A DNA stretch of 64,000 nt. Origin: Planctomycetota bacterium. Its GTDB lineage: Bacteria; Planctomycetota; Phycisphaerae; UBA1845. The stretch's first letter is position 1. Each line of letters opens with the position of its first letter. Position numbers and translations under genes: made by a program. The stretch spans positions 1 to 64,000 of the forward strand of contig JAJRWX010000074.1 of NCBI GenBank assembly GCA_024276605.1, read 5' to 3'. Of this stretch, positions 35,630 through 44,792 are shown one piece after another. The notes under the pieces are model-generated. The model was not told the origin of the DNA, did not search any database, and saw only the letters and a list, made by a program, of their open reading frames with translations.

Positions 35630-36124
35630 TCATACAGTTTCTTCAGGGAAAGCAGACGGAAGATTTGCCCCTCTCTTCCGCTGAGCGAGCCGGCTAAATC
35701 GTTTATGATGAACTGTTTTCGGTCGTACGATAACCTTCGCCGATCCTTTAGGTGCTGGATATTTGATGATCAATTCGTCGCCTGGCTTGTATTCATCAAC
35801 TATAATCTTTCCTAAAATTTCGGATTTATCAAGACATTTTTCTTTAACTACTTTATGCCACACGGGTTTGTCGATAGTAGCCACAATTAAGTTTGGATGT
35901 ACATTTATTTCCCAGAGATCACGAGGGTCGTCTTGATGTGCCCAAAATAAATCTTTTTCTTTCGTACACCAAAGCACAGGTCCATATTTCACGTCAAACA
36001 CATCGTAAACTATTTGTAAACATGGATTGCGCTTCAGCTGCTGCGACTCACTACGTTTATATTCGTCGATAACTATGTCGTGGCCTTCAGATTGCCACGT
36101 ATATAGCGTTTCTATTTTGCACAT
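35630..36124 (-). CDS. orphan hypothetical protein
   Basis: 164 aa, soluble, no signal peptide, Lys-rich (KGSAKVIVRPKTVHHKRFSRLAQRKRG near the C-terminus). It has a clear protein character (YDVFDVKYGPVLWCTKEKDLFW, DEYKPGDELIIKYPAPKG) but I recognise no family. A+T content is higher than in fumC next to it. The gene is flanked by the two copies of the composite direct repeat, which suggests arrival or duplication as a unit. Confidence 0.55.
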   Translation of the reverse strand: MCKIETLYTWQSEGHDIVIDEYKRSESQQLKRNPCLQIVYDVFDVKYGPVLWCTKEKDLFWAHQDDPRDLWEINVHPNLIVATIDKPVWHKVVKEKCLDKSEILGKIIVDEYKPGDELIIKYPAPKGSAKVIVRPKTVHHKRFSRLAQRKRGANLPSAFPEETV

Positions 36125-36787
36125 AAGTTCACTCTCTCTATTACGTCGTTCCCGCGCTAACCAGCTGACGAGTTACTTCGCAAATAATACTGTACTGTTA
36201 GATTATCGCATACTGAATCTCTACTTGACTCCGGTTCGTAGGATTGGAAAACCTCCTTGTTTTTGCTTTCTTGAGTCTGTAGGGAACACATCGCAGTGAG
36301 CTATGTCGGTGTTGTTTCACCAAAGCTTACTCTTCGTCGACGCTAAGTGGCTTGCTAGCAACAAGTTAGGCTGGGTGACCCAGGTCCATCTTTTTGGATC
36401 TGTGGGGAGTCTCGATGATACGCTTTCAAGCTATCATTCAGCGTAAATCAAATCATCAGATAATCGGCCAAGTTCCATACCTGTCCATCATCAATACAGA
36501 TGCGTCACCAAGCTCAACATAGCGATACAGGTGCGCCGGGGCTCCAAGGCCAATCCTCCGCACGATCAACCTATGCTGCCGTGATCGGATTCTTATGACA
36601 ATAGTACGTAGGTCGTGCACTGCACGACGTCTATGCCCTCGATGATAGTTTGTCGTGCGATGCACGACCTACTTGACTTTTCCATTAACCGTTGAATCAA
36701 TGAATTATTCGCGTGTCAAATATGTGGCAGCCGGTGACGAAATCTGAAATTGTATGCCTACAGACAACCATCCGAGGATTATAAAAG
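36125..36787. other. repeat-bearing intergenic region (660 bp)
   Basis: It holds copy B of the composite repeat (36371-36720). The rest shows no gene. Open frames within the repeat (for example about 36456-36665) are also present in the third partial copy at 41.2 kb and are a property of the repeat. Confidence 0.5.
36371..36720 (+). repeat. composite direct repeat, copy B
   Basis: An R1 hairpin at 36371-36420 (slightly damaged loop) and an R3 hairpin at 36602-36674 frame the same middle segment as copy A. After R3 it continues into a tail (GAATCAATGAATTATTCGCG and a TATGTGGCAG end at about 36680-36730), which is shared with the copy at 41281-41430 but not with copy A. Confidence 0.75.
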
Positions 36788-39655
36788 CTACGGTGTAATC
36801 TGCCCAAAGGCGAGTGCAAAGGAACCGGCGTCTGACATATCTACATCGCCGTCGCTATCAAAATCGAAGATTTGGCAAGACGGCAATACAACACTGTTAG
36901 GACCGTCGATACAACTCGACAAGTCCGTGTAATCTGCCAACGAAATCACGCCATCGCAATTACTTTCGCCTTGAACAATTGGGAACACTTGAAGTGCGGC
37001 TGCATCGCTTATCGTTTGTAAGCATTCGTTGTTAATAAGTACGTCATACAAACCGGCATCACTTGGCTGCACATCAATCAATGTCAACGAAGACTGTGTC
37101 GCACTAGGGATCGCTAGCCCATCTTTACGCCACTGGAACGTCAATGGAAATATTCCCGAAACATCTACAGTCAATGTAGCGTCTTGCCCTACGCAATGAT
37201 TAACATCTTGTGGCTGCTGAATAACCACGGGGTTTGTAATGACAACCAGTTCTGCTGCTTTGCTCGTAGATGAACCCTCACCATTTGATACTGCAACGTC
37301 ATAACTTCCAGCATCGCTAACCACGGTGACATCAATCGTCATCGTTTTATTCGTGGCTCCTAGAATTGGTGCCCCGTCCTTACGCCACTGGTAAAGGAGG
37401 GGATCAGCGCCTGTAGCCGAAGAATAGAGTGTTACAATCTCTGATTCACAGACAATACGAGGGCTTGGGTGATGAACAATGATAGGCTCTCTTGTGCCAC
37501 ATCCTTGCCATTTCGCAATGTAGGAAGCCGCTACTTCGCCCGCATCGGTAAATCGACCACCTGCGAATAAAGCTGGACCTGAACCATCATCAAAAACTTG
37601 TAGTGTAAGAACATCATCGTTGGTTCCATCGACAAGCTGCTGCCACGAATTGCCGTCCCATTTTGCAATACGACTTGCTGGATTTGCTCCCGACTGCGTG
37701 AACAACCCTCCAGCATAGACACTACTAGAGAGTCCATTATCAAACACTGTAATGGCCCTTACGCCGTTACTTAAACCGTCTGCCATTGGTGACCACAATT
37801 GGCCATCCCATACGGCTATTCTACTAGCTGGTGATCCATCGGCTTCGGTAAAATTCCCACCTGCGTAGAGCAGTGTACCATCTGTTTCAAGCGTCCACAC
37901 CGAATTATTCATGCCCGATCCGACTGCCGACCAACTATGACCATCCCATTTGGCAACACGCAGAGCCTGAACGTCGCCAGCCATAGTGAAGAAGCCTGAT
38001 GCATAAAGTTGCGGACCTGTACCATCATCGAAAACAGTCAAATCGTGAACCGTGCCGTTCATGCCCGTACCAAGAGGACTCCAATTATTTCCGTCCCACT
38101 TGGCAATGCGGTTTACCGAAATTGTATTTACGCTCAAAAAGGCTCCACCCACGTATAGGGCTTCCCCATCGCCATCATCGAACACTTTTAGCGTGAATAC
38201 TTCATTGTCTAGACAACACTTGCTTCCCAATGTAGCTCCGTCCCAGGTTCGTAAGGAATTTGTTAATCCTGCAACAAAAAGCAAAGGGCCGTTCCCATCA
38301 TCAAACACTTCCAATGCATGGACTATCGAACCTAGGCCGCTTGCTAAAGGTTGCCAGTCTTTGCCATCCCATCTAGCAATTCGGTTTCTAGATTCAGCTG
38401 ATGCTTGACTGAATTCACCAGCAGCGTAGAGGGCAGGACCACTACCGTCATCGAAGATTGTCATGTCTCTAATCGTATTGTTAACTCCACTTCCAATTCT
38501 GCTCCATTCGTTTCCGTCCCAACGTGTGAGTCGAACCACGGTTTCGCCGTCTGCAGTCAGGAATTTTCCGCCGACATAAAGATATTCCCCTCGGCCAGAC
38601 CCGTCATCATAAACAGTCATTGCGTTACCGGTGTCTGAAATACCGGTGTTCAACGTAGACCAAGCCACGCCATCCCATTTGGCAATGTTGCTGACGCTTG
38701 TACCACCAGCACGTGTGAATCTACCAGTCGCGAACAAAGCCGGACCCAGCCCATCGTCGTAAACATGTAATGCATTGACTTCACCTGATATTCCGCTACT
38801 CAAAGACACCCAATTGACACCATCCCATTTTTTAATTGCTACGCTGCCATTACCACCCGCATAGAGAGCTGCCCCGGTCCCGTCATCAAAAACCGCGAGA
38901 GATTTTATAGGAGTGCTGGGACCACCACTAACAGATGACCACTCATTGCCGTCCCAACGTCGTACTCCAAAATTCCCTGCTGCATAGAGTGAAGTGCCTG
39001 TTCCGTCGTCAAACACGGTTAACGCATAAACCGTATTACTAACACCCCCTGCTAGAGGCACCCAACTACCTGCCTCTAATTTCGCAATTCTCGAAACCTG
39101 CGTGCTACCAGAAGCGGTAAAAGAACCCCCAGCGTACACTGCTGGTCCTGAACCATCGTCAAAAAGAGTAAGAGCAAAGACTAAACCAGTAAAACCACTG
39201 CCTACAGTAGACCATGAAGTCCCATCCCAATTCGCTACTCTATCACTACTGCCCCCCCCAGCATACAGTGACCAGTTTTGTCCGTTCTGTACAACTAGTA
39301 AGGCATTTACATCCCCAACAGGTGAAGTTCCTAAGGGAGTCCATGCTTTTCCATTCCAACGAGCTATTCGATTGGCACTGATTCCGCCAATCGTAGTAAA
39401 TCTGCCGCCGACGAATATGAACTGATCTTGTCCAACATCTAATGTAGCAAATGCTGTGATTTCGTTGTTCGCTCCGGGTTGAACAAATACTTCTGGTACC
39501 CAAGTGGGGCTGCAGATTTGCAAGGGAGCTAGTTGAAAAAGAACAGAAATAGTTAAAGCGTTACCTACGAACATGACTTCACCCCACCTATAGCTTCTGT
39601 CATTACCATCAGCACCACAAATCACTGCCAAAGCAGTGGAACAACATCGTAACAA
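36788..39655 (-). CDS. large exported propeller-like protein with Ig-like and dockerin-like C-terminus
   Basis: 955 aa. An N-terminal hydrophobic stretch (MFVGNALTISVLFQLAPLQI) may be the true signal. Residues about 50-680 hold some fourteen repeats of about 45 residues with the theme 'VAKWDGxxWSxLGSGxxxxVxALxVFDDGSGPALYAGGxFT', a planctomycete beta-propeller-like repeat. Two Ig-like domains follow (each with PLLYQWRKDG or PLTFQWRKDG and DAGxYDVxxxN). The end has a dockerin/EF-hand-like pair: NCDGVISLADYTDLSSC and DFDSDGDVDMSDAGSFALAF. It is probably secreted or surface-bound, with calcium binding at the C-terminus. The function is unknown. Confidence 0.85.
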   Translation of the reverse strand: MLRCCSTALAVICGADGNDRSYRWGEVMFVGNALTISVLFQLAPLQICSPTWVPEVFVQPGANNEITAFATLDVGQDQFIFVGGRFTTIGGISANRIARWNGKAWTPLGTSPVGDVNALLVVQNGQNWSLYAGGGSSDRVANWDGTSWSTVGSGFTGLVFALTLFDDGSGPAVYAGGSFTASGSTQVSRIAKLEAGSWVPLAGGVSNTVYALTVFDDGTGTSLYAAGNFGVRRWDGNEWSSVSGGPSTPIKSLAVFDDGTGAALYAGGNGSVAIKKWDGVNWVSLSSGISGEVNALHVYDDGLGPALFATGRFTRAGGTSVSNIAKWDGVAWSTLNTGISDTGNAMTVYDDGSGRGEYLYVGGKFLTADGETVVRLTRWDGNEWSRIGSGVNNTIRDMTIFDDGSGPALYAAGEFSQASAESRNRIARWDGKDWQPLASGLGSIVHALEVFDDGNGPLLFVAGLTNSLRTWDGATLGSKCCLDNEVFTLKVFDDGDGEALYVGGAFLSVNTISVNRIAKWDGNNWSPLGTGMNGTVHDLTVFDDGTGPQLYASGFFTMAGDVQALRVAKWDGHSWSAVGSGMNNSVWTLETDGTLLYAGGNFTEADGSPASRIAVWDGQLWSPMADGLSNGVRAITVFDNGLSSSVYAGGLFTQSGANPASRIAKWDGNSWQQLVDGTNDDVLTLQVFDDGSGPALFAGGRFTDAGEVAASYIAKWQGCGTREPIIVHHPSPRIVCESEIVTLYSSATGADPLLYQWRKDGAPILGATNKTMTIDVTVVSDAGSYDVAVSNGEGSSTSKAAELVVITNPVVIQQPQDVNHCVGQDATLTVDVSGIFPLTFQWRKDGLAIPSATQSSLTLIDVQPSDAGLYDVLINNECLQTISDAAALQVFPIVQGESNCDGVISLADYTDLSSCIDGPNSVVLPSCQIFDFDSDGDVDMSDAGSFALAFGQITP

Positions 39656-39970
39656 AATGCACCACTCGATTCAACCTAAATAAGTTCTTCCCTCGTAAAT
39701 CTGAATAGCTCAGATGCTACAACTGATTTCAACAAGCTCGACATTGGTTTGATCGTCATATTTAGGGTAGAATGACACGATGGGTTCGTCTTCACAGTTG
39801 CAACCGTGGACCGATAACACGGCTTCGGTTGGCTCGGCTAGAGGATAAATATGACGAACAAATCAGTAAATTACACCGTCACAGACATACCGGATACTCA
39901 AAGATTACACACACATGGGTTCAAGATATTGCCTGGAGAGTCAACGATCTCGTTAAGGATGACTTAAAGT

Positions 39971-40023
39971 AAGACGTCTATACCTTCGATGATAATTCGT
40001 CGTGCGATGCACGACCTACTTGC
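39971..40023 (+). repeat. partial R3 repeat
   Basis: It matches the right half of R3 (GACGTCTATACC..TCGATGATAA..TCGTCGTGCGATGCACGACC). The left hairpin arm is missing. Confidence 0.6.
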
Positions 40024-40062
40024 CTAATAAATTCGTCATGGCGTGTACATGGCACTACAGAG

Positions 40063-40105
40063 ATCATCGACTCCCCCAGGTCCAAAAAGAAGGATCTGGG
40101 CCACC
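40063..40105 (-). repeat. hairpin repeat, family R1, inverted
   Basis: ATCATCGACTCCCCCAGGTCC-AAAAAGAA-GGATCTGGGCC, the reverse orientation of the copies at 16388, 35291 and 36371. Confidence 0.7.
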
Positions 40106-40432
40106 CGACATCCGAAGACACCGGGCGCTGGCGCTACCGGCTCTGAAATGACCATCCATCTGCAAGAATTAGCCTGGGATAGCAAGCATTGCCGGTATGA
40201 GAGAAGACCGTTAACGCTTACAACATGCAGGATTGCATACAGATTCTATGAAGACCATCTATTTACTAGCCAACTAACATGTCGTGCAACAGTTTCAACG
40301 GGCAACGGCCCTCTTCTGGACTGTGGAAGTAACAAATTAGATTTGTGCGTATCCCGTATGTCGGTATGGCCTCGCTGACTATATCATGACCGTAGCTTTT
40401 GCATGGAGTAACAACTGATTTTTACAGCCTAC

Positions 40433-40798
40433 TTGGAACCATTTAACAAATTGAAGTCATTGCACGATCGCGTTCTGACTGTGCTCAACGCATTGCCCCA
40501 ACATGTTCAAAGTGATTTTCTTGAAGATTCGCGTTTTCGGATGACACTCGACGATTTTGTGCCTGGGGAAGGGAGAAATGTTTGGTTAGCCTGCCCAGGC
40601 ACGCATGGTAATGGCAGCCGATGCGTCGTCTTGAAACCGCGATTGGCTGATTGCCGAGAAGATTTCGCACTTTACATCATCGCTCACGAACTTGCCCATG
40701 CTCACCTGCGCAATGGTGGCTGGGATGAGATTAACGATCCAGAAGCCGCAGCTGACGCTCTCGCGGCTAGTTGGGGGTTCCTGAAACAGACCAGATAA
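40433..40798 (+). CDS. small putative zinc-metallopeptidase-like protein
   Basis: 121 aa from a TTG at 40433; a GTA-rich upstream gives no strong ribosome binding site, so the start is uncertain. IIAHELAHAHLRNGGW contains HELAH, the HExxH zinc motif of gluzincin/ImmA-like proteins, and DPEAAADALAASWGF supplies a downstream acidic helix that could carry a third ligand. It is too short for a full protease. It could be a domain-only or regulatory protein. Confidence 0.6.
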   Translation: MEPFNKLKSLHDRVLTVLNALPQHVQSDFLEDSRFRMTLDDFVPGEGRNVWLACPGTHGNGSRCVVLKPRLADCREDFALYIIAHELAHAHLRNGGWDEINDPEAAADALAASWGFLKQTR

Positions 40799-40919
40799 AC
40801 ACATCGCACCCCAGATTTTTTGTGACCGCTATTCGGTTCGTAGGGACAGTAACCCGTGATACTTCGTGCCACTTATTCATAAGCTCGATACCATCTCTAG
40901 TATCGATTACAATGGCATC

Positions 40920-41201
40920 ATGGCCATACGCAATATCACGGAAAAGGAATTGACTACATTGGACTGGATCCAAATTCCCCGATCAGAACTTGATCGGGTC
41001 GATTGGACGGATTCAACAAAGGAGACAGGCTGGTGGCAGATCGTGGCTGAGATGACATGCAGCTCATGCGGCGCTTTTCAGGCCGCTGATTCTGACCCGA
41101 CTAACGACAGGCCAATGACGATCAAACTATGTCTGAAGCTGTTCAACGACGTAGGCTGGCGCGTCAATGATCATGATTGTCCGGTATGCGCCGATTGTTA
41201 G
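40920..41201 (+). CDS. small hypothetical protein with CxxC pairs
   Basis: 93 aa from the ATG at 40920 (longest frame begins at 40866). It contains CSSCGAF and a C-terminal CPVCADC, a possible zinc site, within an acidic soluble protein (KETGWWQIVAEMTCSSC). No family is recognised. It follows the HELAH gene on the same strand within accessory DNA. Confidence 0.45.
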   Translation: MAIRNITEKELTTLDWIQIPRSELDRVDWTDSTKETGWWQIVAEMTCSSCGAFQAADSDPTNDRPMTIKLCLKLFNDVGWRVNDHDCPVCADC

Positions 41202-41280
41202 CGTTAAGATAACTTTCGTTTTATGCCCGTTTCGCCCTGCATCGATGCTGGGGATTATGATGCTTATCTTACGTCCGTCG

Positions 41281-41430
41281 AGTCGATGATATACGCTCGT
41301 AGTACGTAGGTCGTGCACTGCACGACGTCTATACCCTCGATGATAATTTGTCGTGCGATGCACGACCTACTTGACTTTGCCATAGACTGTTGCATCAATG
41401 AATTGTTGGTGGGTTAAATATGTGACAGTT
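41281..41430 (+). repeat. composite repeat, copy C (R3 and tail)
   Basis: It shares AGTCGATGATA, the R3 hairpin (41302-41376: AGGTCGTGCACTGCACGACG ... TGCACGACCT) and the tail to TATGTGACAG with copy B. The middle segment of copies A and B is missing. Confidence 0.7.
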
Positions 41431-41500
41431 AGATAGTAAAGGCAAGTGAACCACCTGCCCTACGCTCTGCAAAAATAAGTGGACATAACCTTGAACGTAT

Positions 41501-41545
41501 ATCATCGACTCCCCCAGGTCCAAAAAGAAGGACCTGGGCCACCCT
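41501..41545 (-). repeat. hairpin repeat, family R1, inverted
   Basis: ATCATCGACTCCCCCAGGTCC-AAAAAGAA-GGACCTGGGCC. It lies 33 bp beyond the stop codon of the PQQ-like gene and could act as its transcript end. Confidence 0.7.
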
Positions 41546-41577
41546 GCCTGAAATCGCCCGCCATACCAATTCCAACA

Positions 41578-42924
41578 TTACTCACCCACACAGAATACAT
41601 GGGCCGCACCTCGGAAGTAGATATGCCCTTCTGAAATCGCCGGTGTGGACATCAACACTTCGCCCATCGGGTTAATAGATAACACACCTTTCTTAGTGCC
41701 AACGGGTACGACATAAACATCCCCTTCTTCGCTGGACCAAAAGACTTTACCATCAGCCGCCACCGGTGAAGCCGTGAACCCCGTGTTACCGCTGCCAAGT
41801 CGCTGCTTGAATATTTTACTTCCCGTCTTGGCGTCGTAGCACGCCTGAATGCCATTATCTCGGCAGGTGAAAAGCTTGTCGCCGTATAGCAGCGGAGTCT
41901 GCATGTAATTTCCCGTCCGGCCATGACTCCACTTCACGTACCCGTTTGACTTCTCGCCTTCAGCAAGACTCACGTCACCCGTGGCGTTATGTTGCACCGC
42001 ATAAATCGGATTACCCCGGCCATGTCCGGATGTAAAATAGAATAAGTCGCGGCCAACAATCGGCGTTGGCGTGGGAATATCACCCGTACCGGTCATTCTC
42101 CAGATGCTTTCGCCGGTGACGATGTCGTACCCGCCGATATGACGGTAACCATTGACCAAAACCTGCGTGCGCCCCGCTCCTTCATAAATCGTTGGCGTGC
42201 TCCAGGTCGGCACTTCATCCCGTGCGACCCGCCACAACTGCTTACCATCCTTAATACTATACGCAGCTAAGAACGAATTCTTCTGCACATCGCACTGAAC
42301 GACCACCGTATCCTGATAAATAACCGGGCTAGCTGCGAATTCCCACTGGGCATCGGGAACCACATAGTACCCGCTATCGAGCACCCCCAAGTCTTTCTTC
42401 CAGACTAACTCGCCATCCATCGTATAACAGTACAACCCCTCCGACCCAAAAAACGCCACAACATATTTCCCATTGGTCGCAGGAGTACAGTTCGCGTGCG
42501 TGGCCTTGGTATGACGCTTTATTTTTGGAACACCGTGAAACGCTTCTTTGTTCCATAGAATCTTGCCGGTCTTCTTATCGAGACAATACAGCCGGTAACT
42601 ATGCACCGTTTCAACTTCAACTGAATTGATGTTCCCATATAGACCAACTTTCAGCTCGGGATTTTTCATCCCGCTAATAGCCGTAGTGACAAACAACTTG
42701 TCACCCCAGATGATCGGCGACGAATGTCCCAGACCGGGAATCGCGGTCTTCCATTTAATATTTTCACCCATCGTCGCGTCCCACTTACTCGGCACAGTTC
42801 CCTTAGCCACACCGCCGGCACCCGGTCCGCGGAATTGAGGCCAATGAACCGTCACATCACCCGCAAAAACTGTCGAACATGCCAAAGTGACCGAAATAAA
42901 CCCAAGAACTGTATAACGAAACAT
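41578..42924 (-). CDS. exported PQQ-like beta-propeller repeat protein
   Basis: About 448 aa. The ATG at 42924 (MFRYTVLGFISVTLACSTVFAG) is preferred because GGAGGT lies 7 bases upstream. A signal peptide of about 20 residues is followed by WPQFRGPGAGGVAKGTVPSKW, the standard entry of planctomycete PQQ-like propellers, and blades such as RLYCLDKKTGKILWNKEAF and ACYDAKTGSKIFKQRLGSGN. It resembles BamB/quinoprotein folds but probably does not bind PQQ; a role in envelope assembly or polymer handling is possible. No partner gene is adjacent. Confidence 0.87.
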   Translation of the reverse strand: MFRYTVLGFISVTLACSTVFAGDVTVHWPQFRGPGAGGVAKGTVPSKWDATMGENIKWKTAIPGLGHSSPIIWGDKLFVTTAISGMKNPELKVGLYGNINSVEVETVHSYRLYCLDKKTGKILWNKEAFHGVPKIKRHTKATHANCTPATNGKYVVAFFGSEGLYCYTMDGELVWKKDLGVLDSGYYVVPDAQWEFAASPVIYQDTVVVQCDVQKNSFLAAYSIKDGKQLWRVARDEVPTWSTPTIYEGAGRTQVLVNGYRHIGGYDIVTGESIWRMTGTGDIPTPTPIVGRDLFYFTSGHGRGNPIYAVQHNATGDVSLAEGEKSNGYVKWSHGRTGNYMQTPLLYGDKLFTCRDNGIQACYDAKTGSKIFKQRLGSGNTGFTASPVAADGKVFWSSEEGDVYVVPVGTKKGVLSINPMGEVLMSTPAISEGHIYFRGAAHVFCVGE

Positions 42925-43062
42925 GCTCATGACCTCCCATAGTGAACGTGCATGGACTCGCCCTTGACCGTAATGGTACCGGCTTCTCACGTCAATCATT
43001 ATCATGTCGGCTTATGTCGTTATGACACGGTGGATACCCTACTATACTACCGAATCCACCTG

Positions 43063-43860
43063 CTATAGATTAAACGCTTGAATGTGTTGTCGGGCGGCTA
43101 TTAAATCGTTAAGCGGATCGTTCGTATCGGTGCGACGCATGATATAGGGTCCACGATATTCCGTCGCCTCAAGTGTGACTATTGCACCTATCAGATCCAC
43201 GTCCCCCTCGCCTAATCTAACTTCACAACCGGGGTGATCGACATGGCCTATGCGGGCGTCGCGGATGTGTACGAGAGCGGTCGTTGTAGCGAATCGCTCG
43301 ACGAAGCGTATCGGATTCTGCCCGGCTATCACAAGCGCAGCCGGGTCTAAACCCAATTGCACGGATGGGCAACCTACCGCAGAAAGAAGTGCTGCGAAGG
43401 CATCAGGTGCATCAGCTGAGGGACGGAGTGCCAAGCGTATGCCATAACCATCCGCCGCTACGCCCATTCTCTGCAAGGCTTCAACAGCTACCGCAGACGG
43501 TTCGCCGGTTTCGGGATGAGTTACGGCACCAATGGCTGTACTGACAACACCTACGTGCAGGTCAGACGCGAGTTTTAGCATATCGCGCGTCTGTTCAATG
43601 CGTTGCTCAATCATGGCGGGGTCGGTTAATCGAACCCCGGAAAAATCAGCCGTTAGAGACGCCAGTTGTAAACCCGCACCCTCGACAATGCGTAATAAAT
43701 GACGCCGTCCGCTCGAAGATAACGCAGATGGCGATATGTCGGAGGCATGCCCAGCTAACTCCACCAACCTCACACCGAGCCTGCCGGCCACGTTCAATGC
43801 ATGTTTAGTATTACCGTGGAGATCGTGGGCGTTAACACCGAGTTGCTCAGATATGCTCAT
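43063..43860 (-). CDS. sugar phosphate isomerase/epimerase-like TIM barrel protein
   Basis: 265 aa from the ATG at 43860 (MSISEQLGVNAHDLHG); the open frame begins at 43905. The AP-endonuclease-2/xylose-isomerase TIM-barrel pattern is seen in VRLVELAGHASD, LASLTADFSGVRLTDP, VQLGLDPAALVIAGQNP and TTALVHIRDARIGHVDHPGCEVRLGEGDVD. These enzymes use metal-bound acidic and His residues at strand ends (Asp, His, Glu visible). The substrate is unknown. Confidence 0.82.
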   Translation of the reverse strand: MSISEQLGVNAHDLHGNTKHALNVAGRLGVRLVELAGHASDISPSALSSSGRRHLLRIVEGAGLQLASLTADFSGVRLTDPAMIEQRIEQTRDMLKLASDLHVGVVSTAIGAVTHPETGEPSAVAVEALQRMGVAADGYGIRLALRPSADAPDAFAALLSAVGCPSVQLGLDPAALVIAGQNPIRFVERFATTTALVHIRDARIGHVDHPGCEVRLGEGDVDLIGAIVTLEATEYRGPYIMRRTDTNDPLNDLIAARQHIQAFNL

Positions 43861-43999
43861 ACCGATACATCGCCTCACCGTAGTTCTGACTGAGCACATG
43901 CTCAATCTTTGTGTAGCGTTGTATCGTCAATAAACCCCGATGTAAATCTACGCCCCGATGCTGAAGACATATCCGCAAAAGTGCGAGATAACCAAGCCG

Positions 44000-44611
44000 T
44001 CAGACGTCGGTATTAGTGCGATTGACTTCACCCACCTGGTAAAAACAACTAACAACTGCCGGGACGATAATAAAGAACGGCCCGATAAAATTATTGCCGC
44101 TCCCCAGAGAAGCCAAAGCGCCGAAAAGACCAGGCCAGGCCATCACAATCGCAGCTAAACCCGACACCAGCAGAAAAGCGCCAAGCACTGATGTCACGAA
44201 CACGATGACTAACTGACGATGGATGAAGGCGTAGGCCGTTCCTACAAGTAACGTGGATAAGACGGAAAACACAAACGCCGATCCGCGCACACCTGCATTT
44301 TCAAGCACATATCCAACCATACACGCGATCACCATACCACCGAGTATGGCAACGGCATATTTCGCGAATTTATAGGTTGCCCCAGCCAGGATAATACCAC
44401 CCAGGATGGCGTACATCGTTCGTGAACTACCCGCATCCACGCTTGAGGCCATGACCGATGCGCCAATCAAGCCAAACGATATGATGACACAGAATCGCCA
44501 CATGCGATAACCAAAAACCATCAAAGCGACACCGCCAACCAGCAGCGGAAAACCAACGAGATGGTCTGCATTACGTAGAAAGATGAGCCAGTCGTTTGCT
44601 GTTTCACTCAT
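44000..44611 (-). CDS. integral membrane protein of unknown function
   Basis: 203 aa with about seven hydrophobic segments and small Gly/Ala-rich helices (VGGVALMVFGYRMWRF, AILGGIILAGATYKFAKYAVAILGGMVIAC). It resembles TMEM198/DUF4203-like membrane proteins in texture. It lies next to a second membrane protein of the same style, downstream of the murein cluster on the same strand. Confidence 0.65.
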   Translation of the reverse strand: MSETANDWLIFLRNADHLVGFPLLVGGVALMVFGYRMWRFCVIISFGLIGASVMASSVDAGSSRTMYAILGGIILAGATYKFAKYAVAILGGMVIACMVGYVLENAGVRGSAFVFSVLSTLLVGTAYAFIHRQLVIVFVTSVLGAFLLVSGLAAIVMAWPGLFGALASLGSGNNFIGPFFIIVPAVVSCFYQVGEVNRTNTDV

Positions 44612-44792
44612 ACTTTTCTCCCTTGAAATCTCATGAAGACCGAACCCGCTCGTACCTATTCTTGATGCGTGCCAGTCGAAAGACCTGCATCACAACGGTC
44701 ACTCATGGCCGTTACAGAACTCGTATCATCTCTAAATTTACAATGCGAATGGCGTCGGTGCGTTTGACAAAAAGAAATGTATCCCTGCAGTG

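Larger units (their letters stand above)
39656..40432. other. 780-bp intergenic region
   Basis: It contains a partial R3 copy (39971-40023) and an inverted R1 hairpin (40063-40105). Two short + strand frames around 39772-39972 and 40148-40378 have no recognisable features and no good ribosome binding site, so I do not call them. Confidence 0.45.
41202..41577. other. intergenic region made mostly of repeats
   Basis: A third copy of the R3-plus-tail part of the composite repeat is at 41281-41430. A fragment resembling R2 (GTGAACCACCTGCCCTACGC, about 41447-41466) and an inverted R1 hairpin (41501-41545) complete it. No gene was found. Confidence 0.55.

Noticed and set aside
36456-36665. Short frame shared with 41127-41363
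   Set aside because: The shared peptide comes from the R3 part of the composite repeat and is not kept as a gene; no ribosome binding site was seen.
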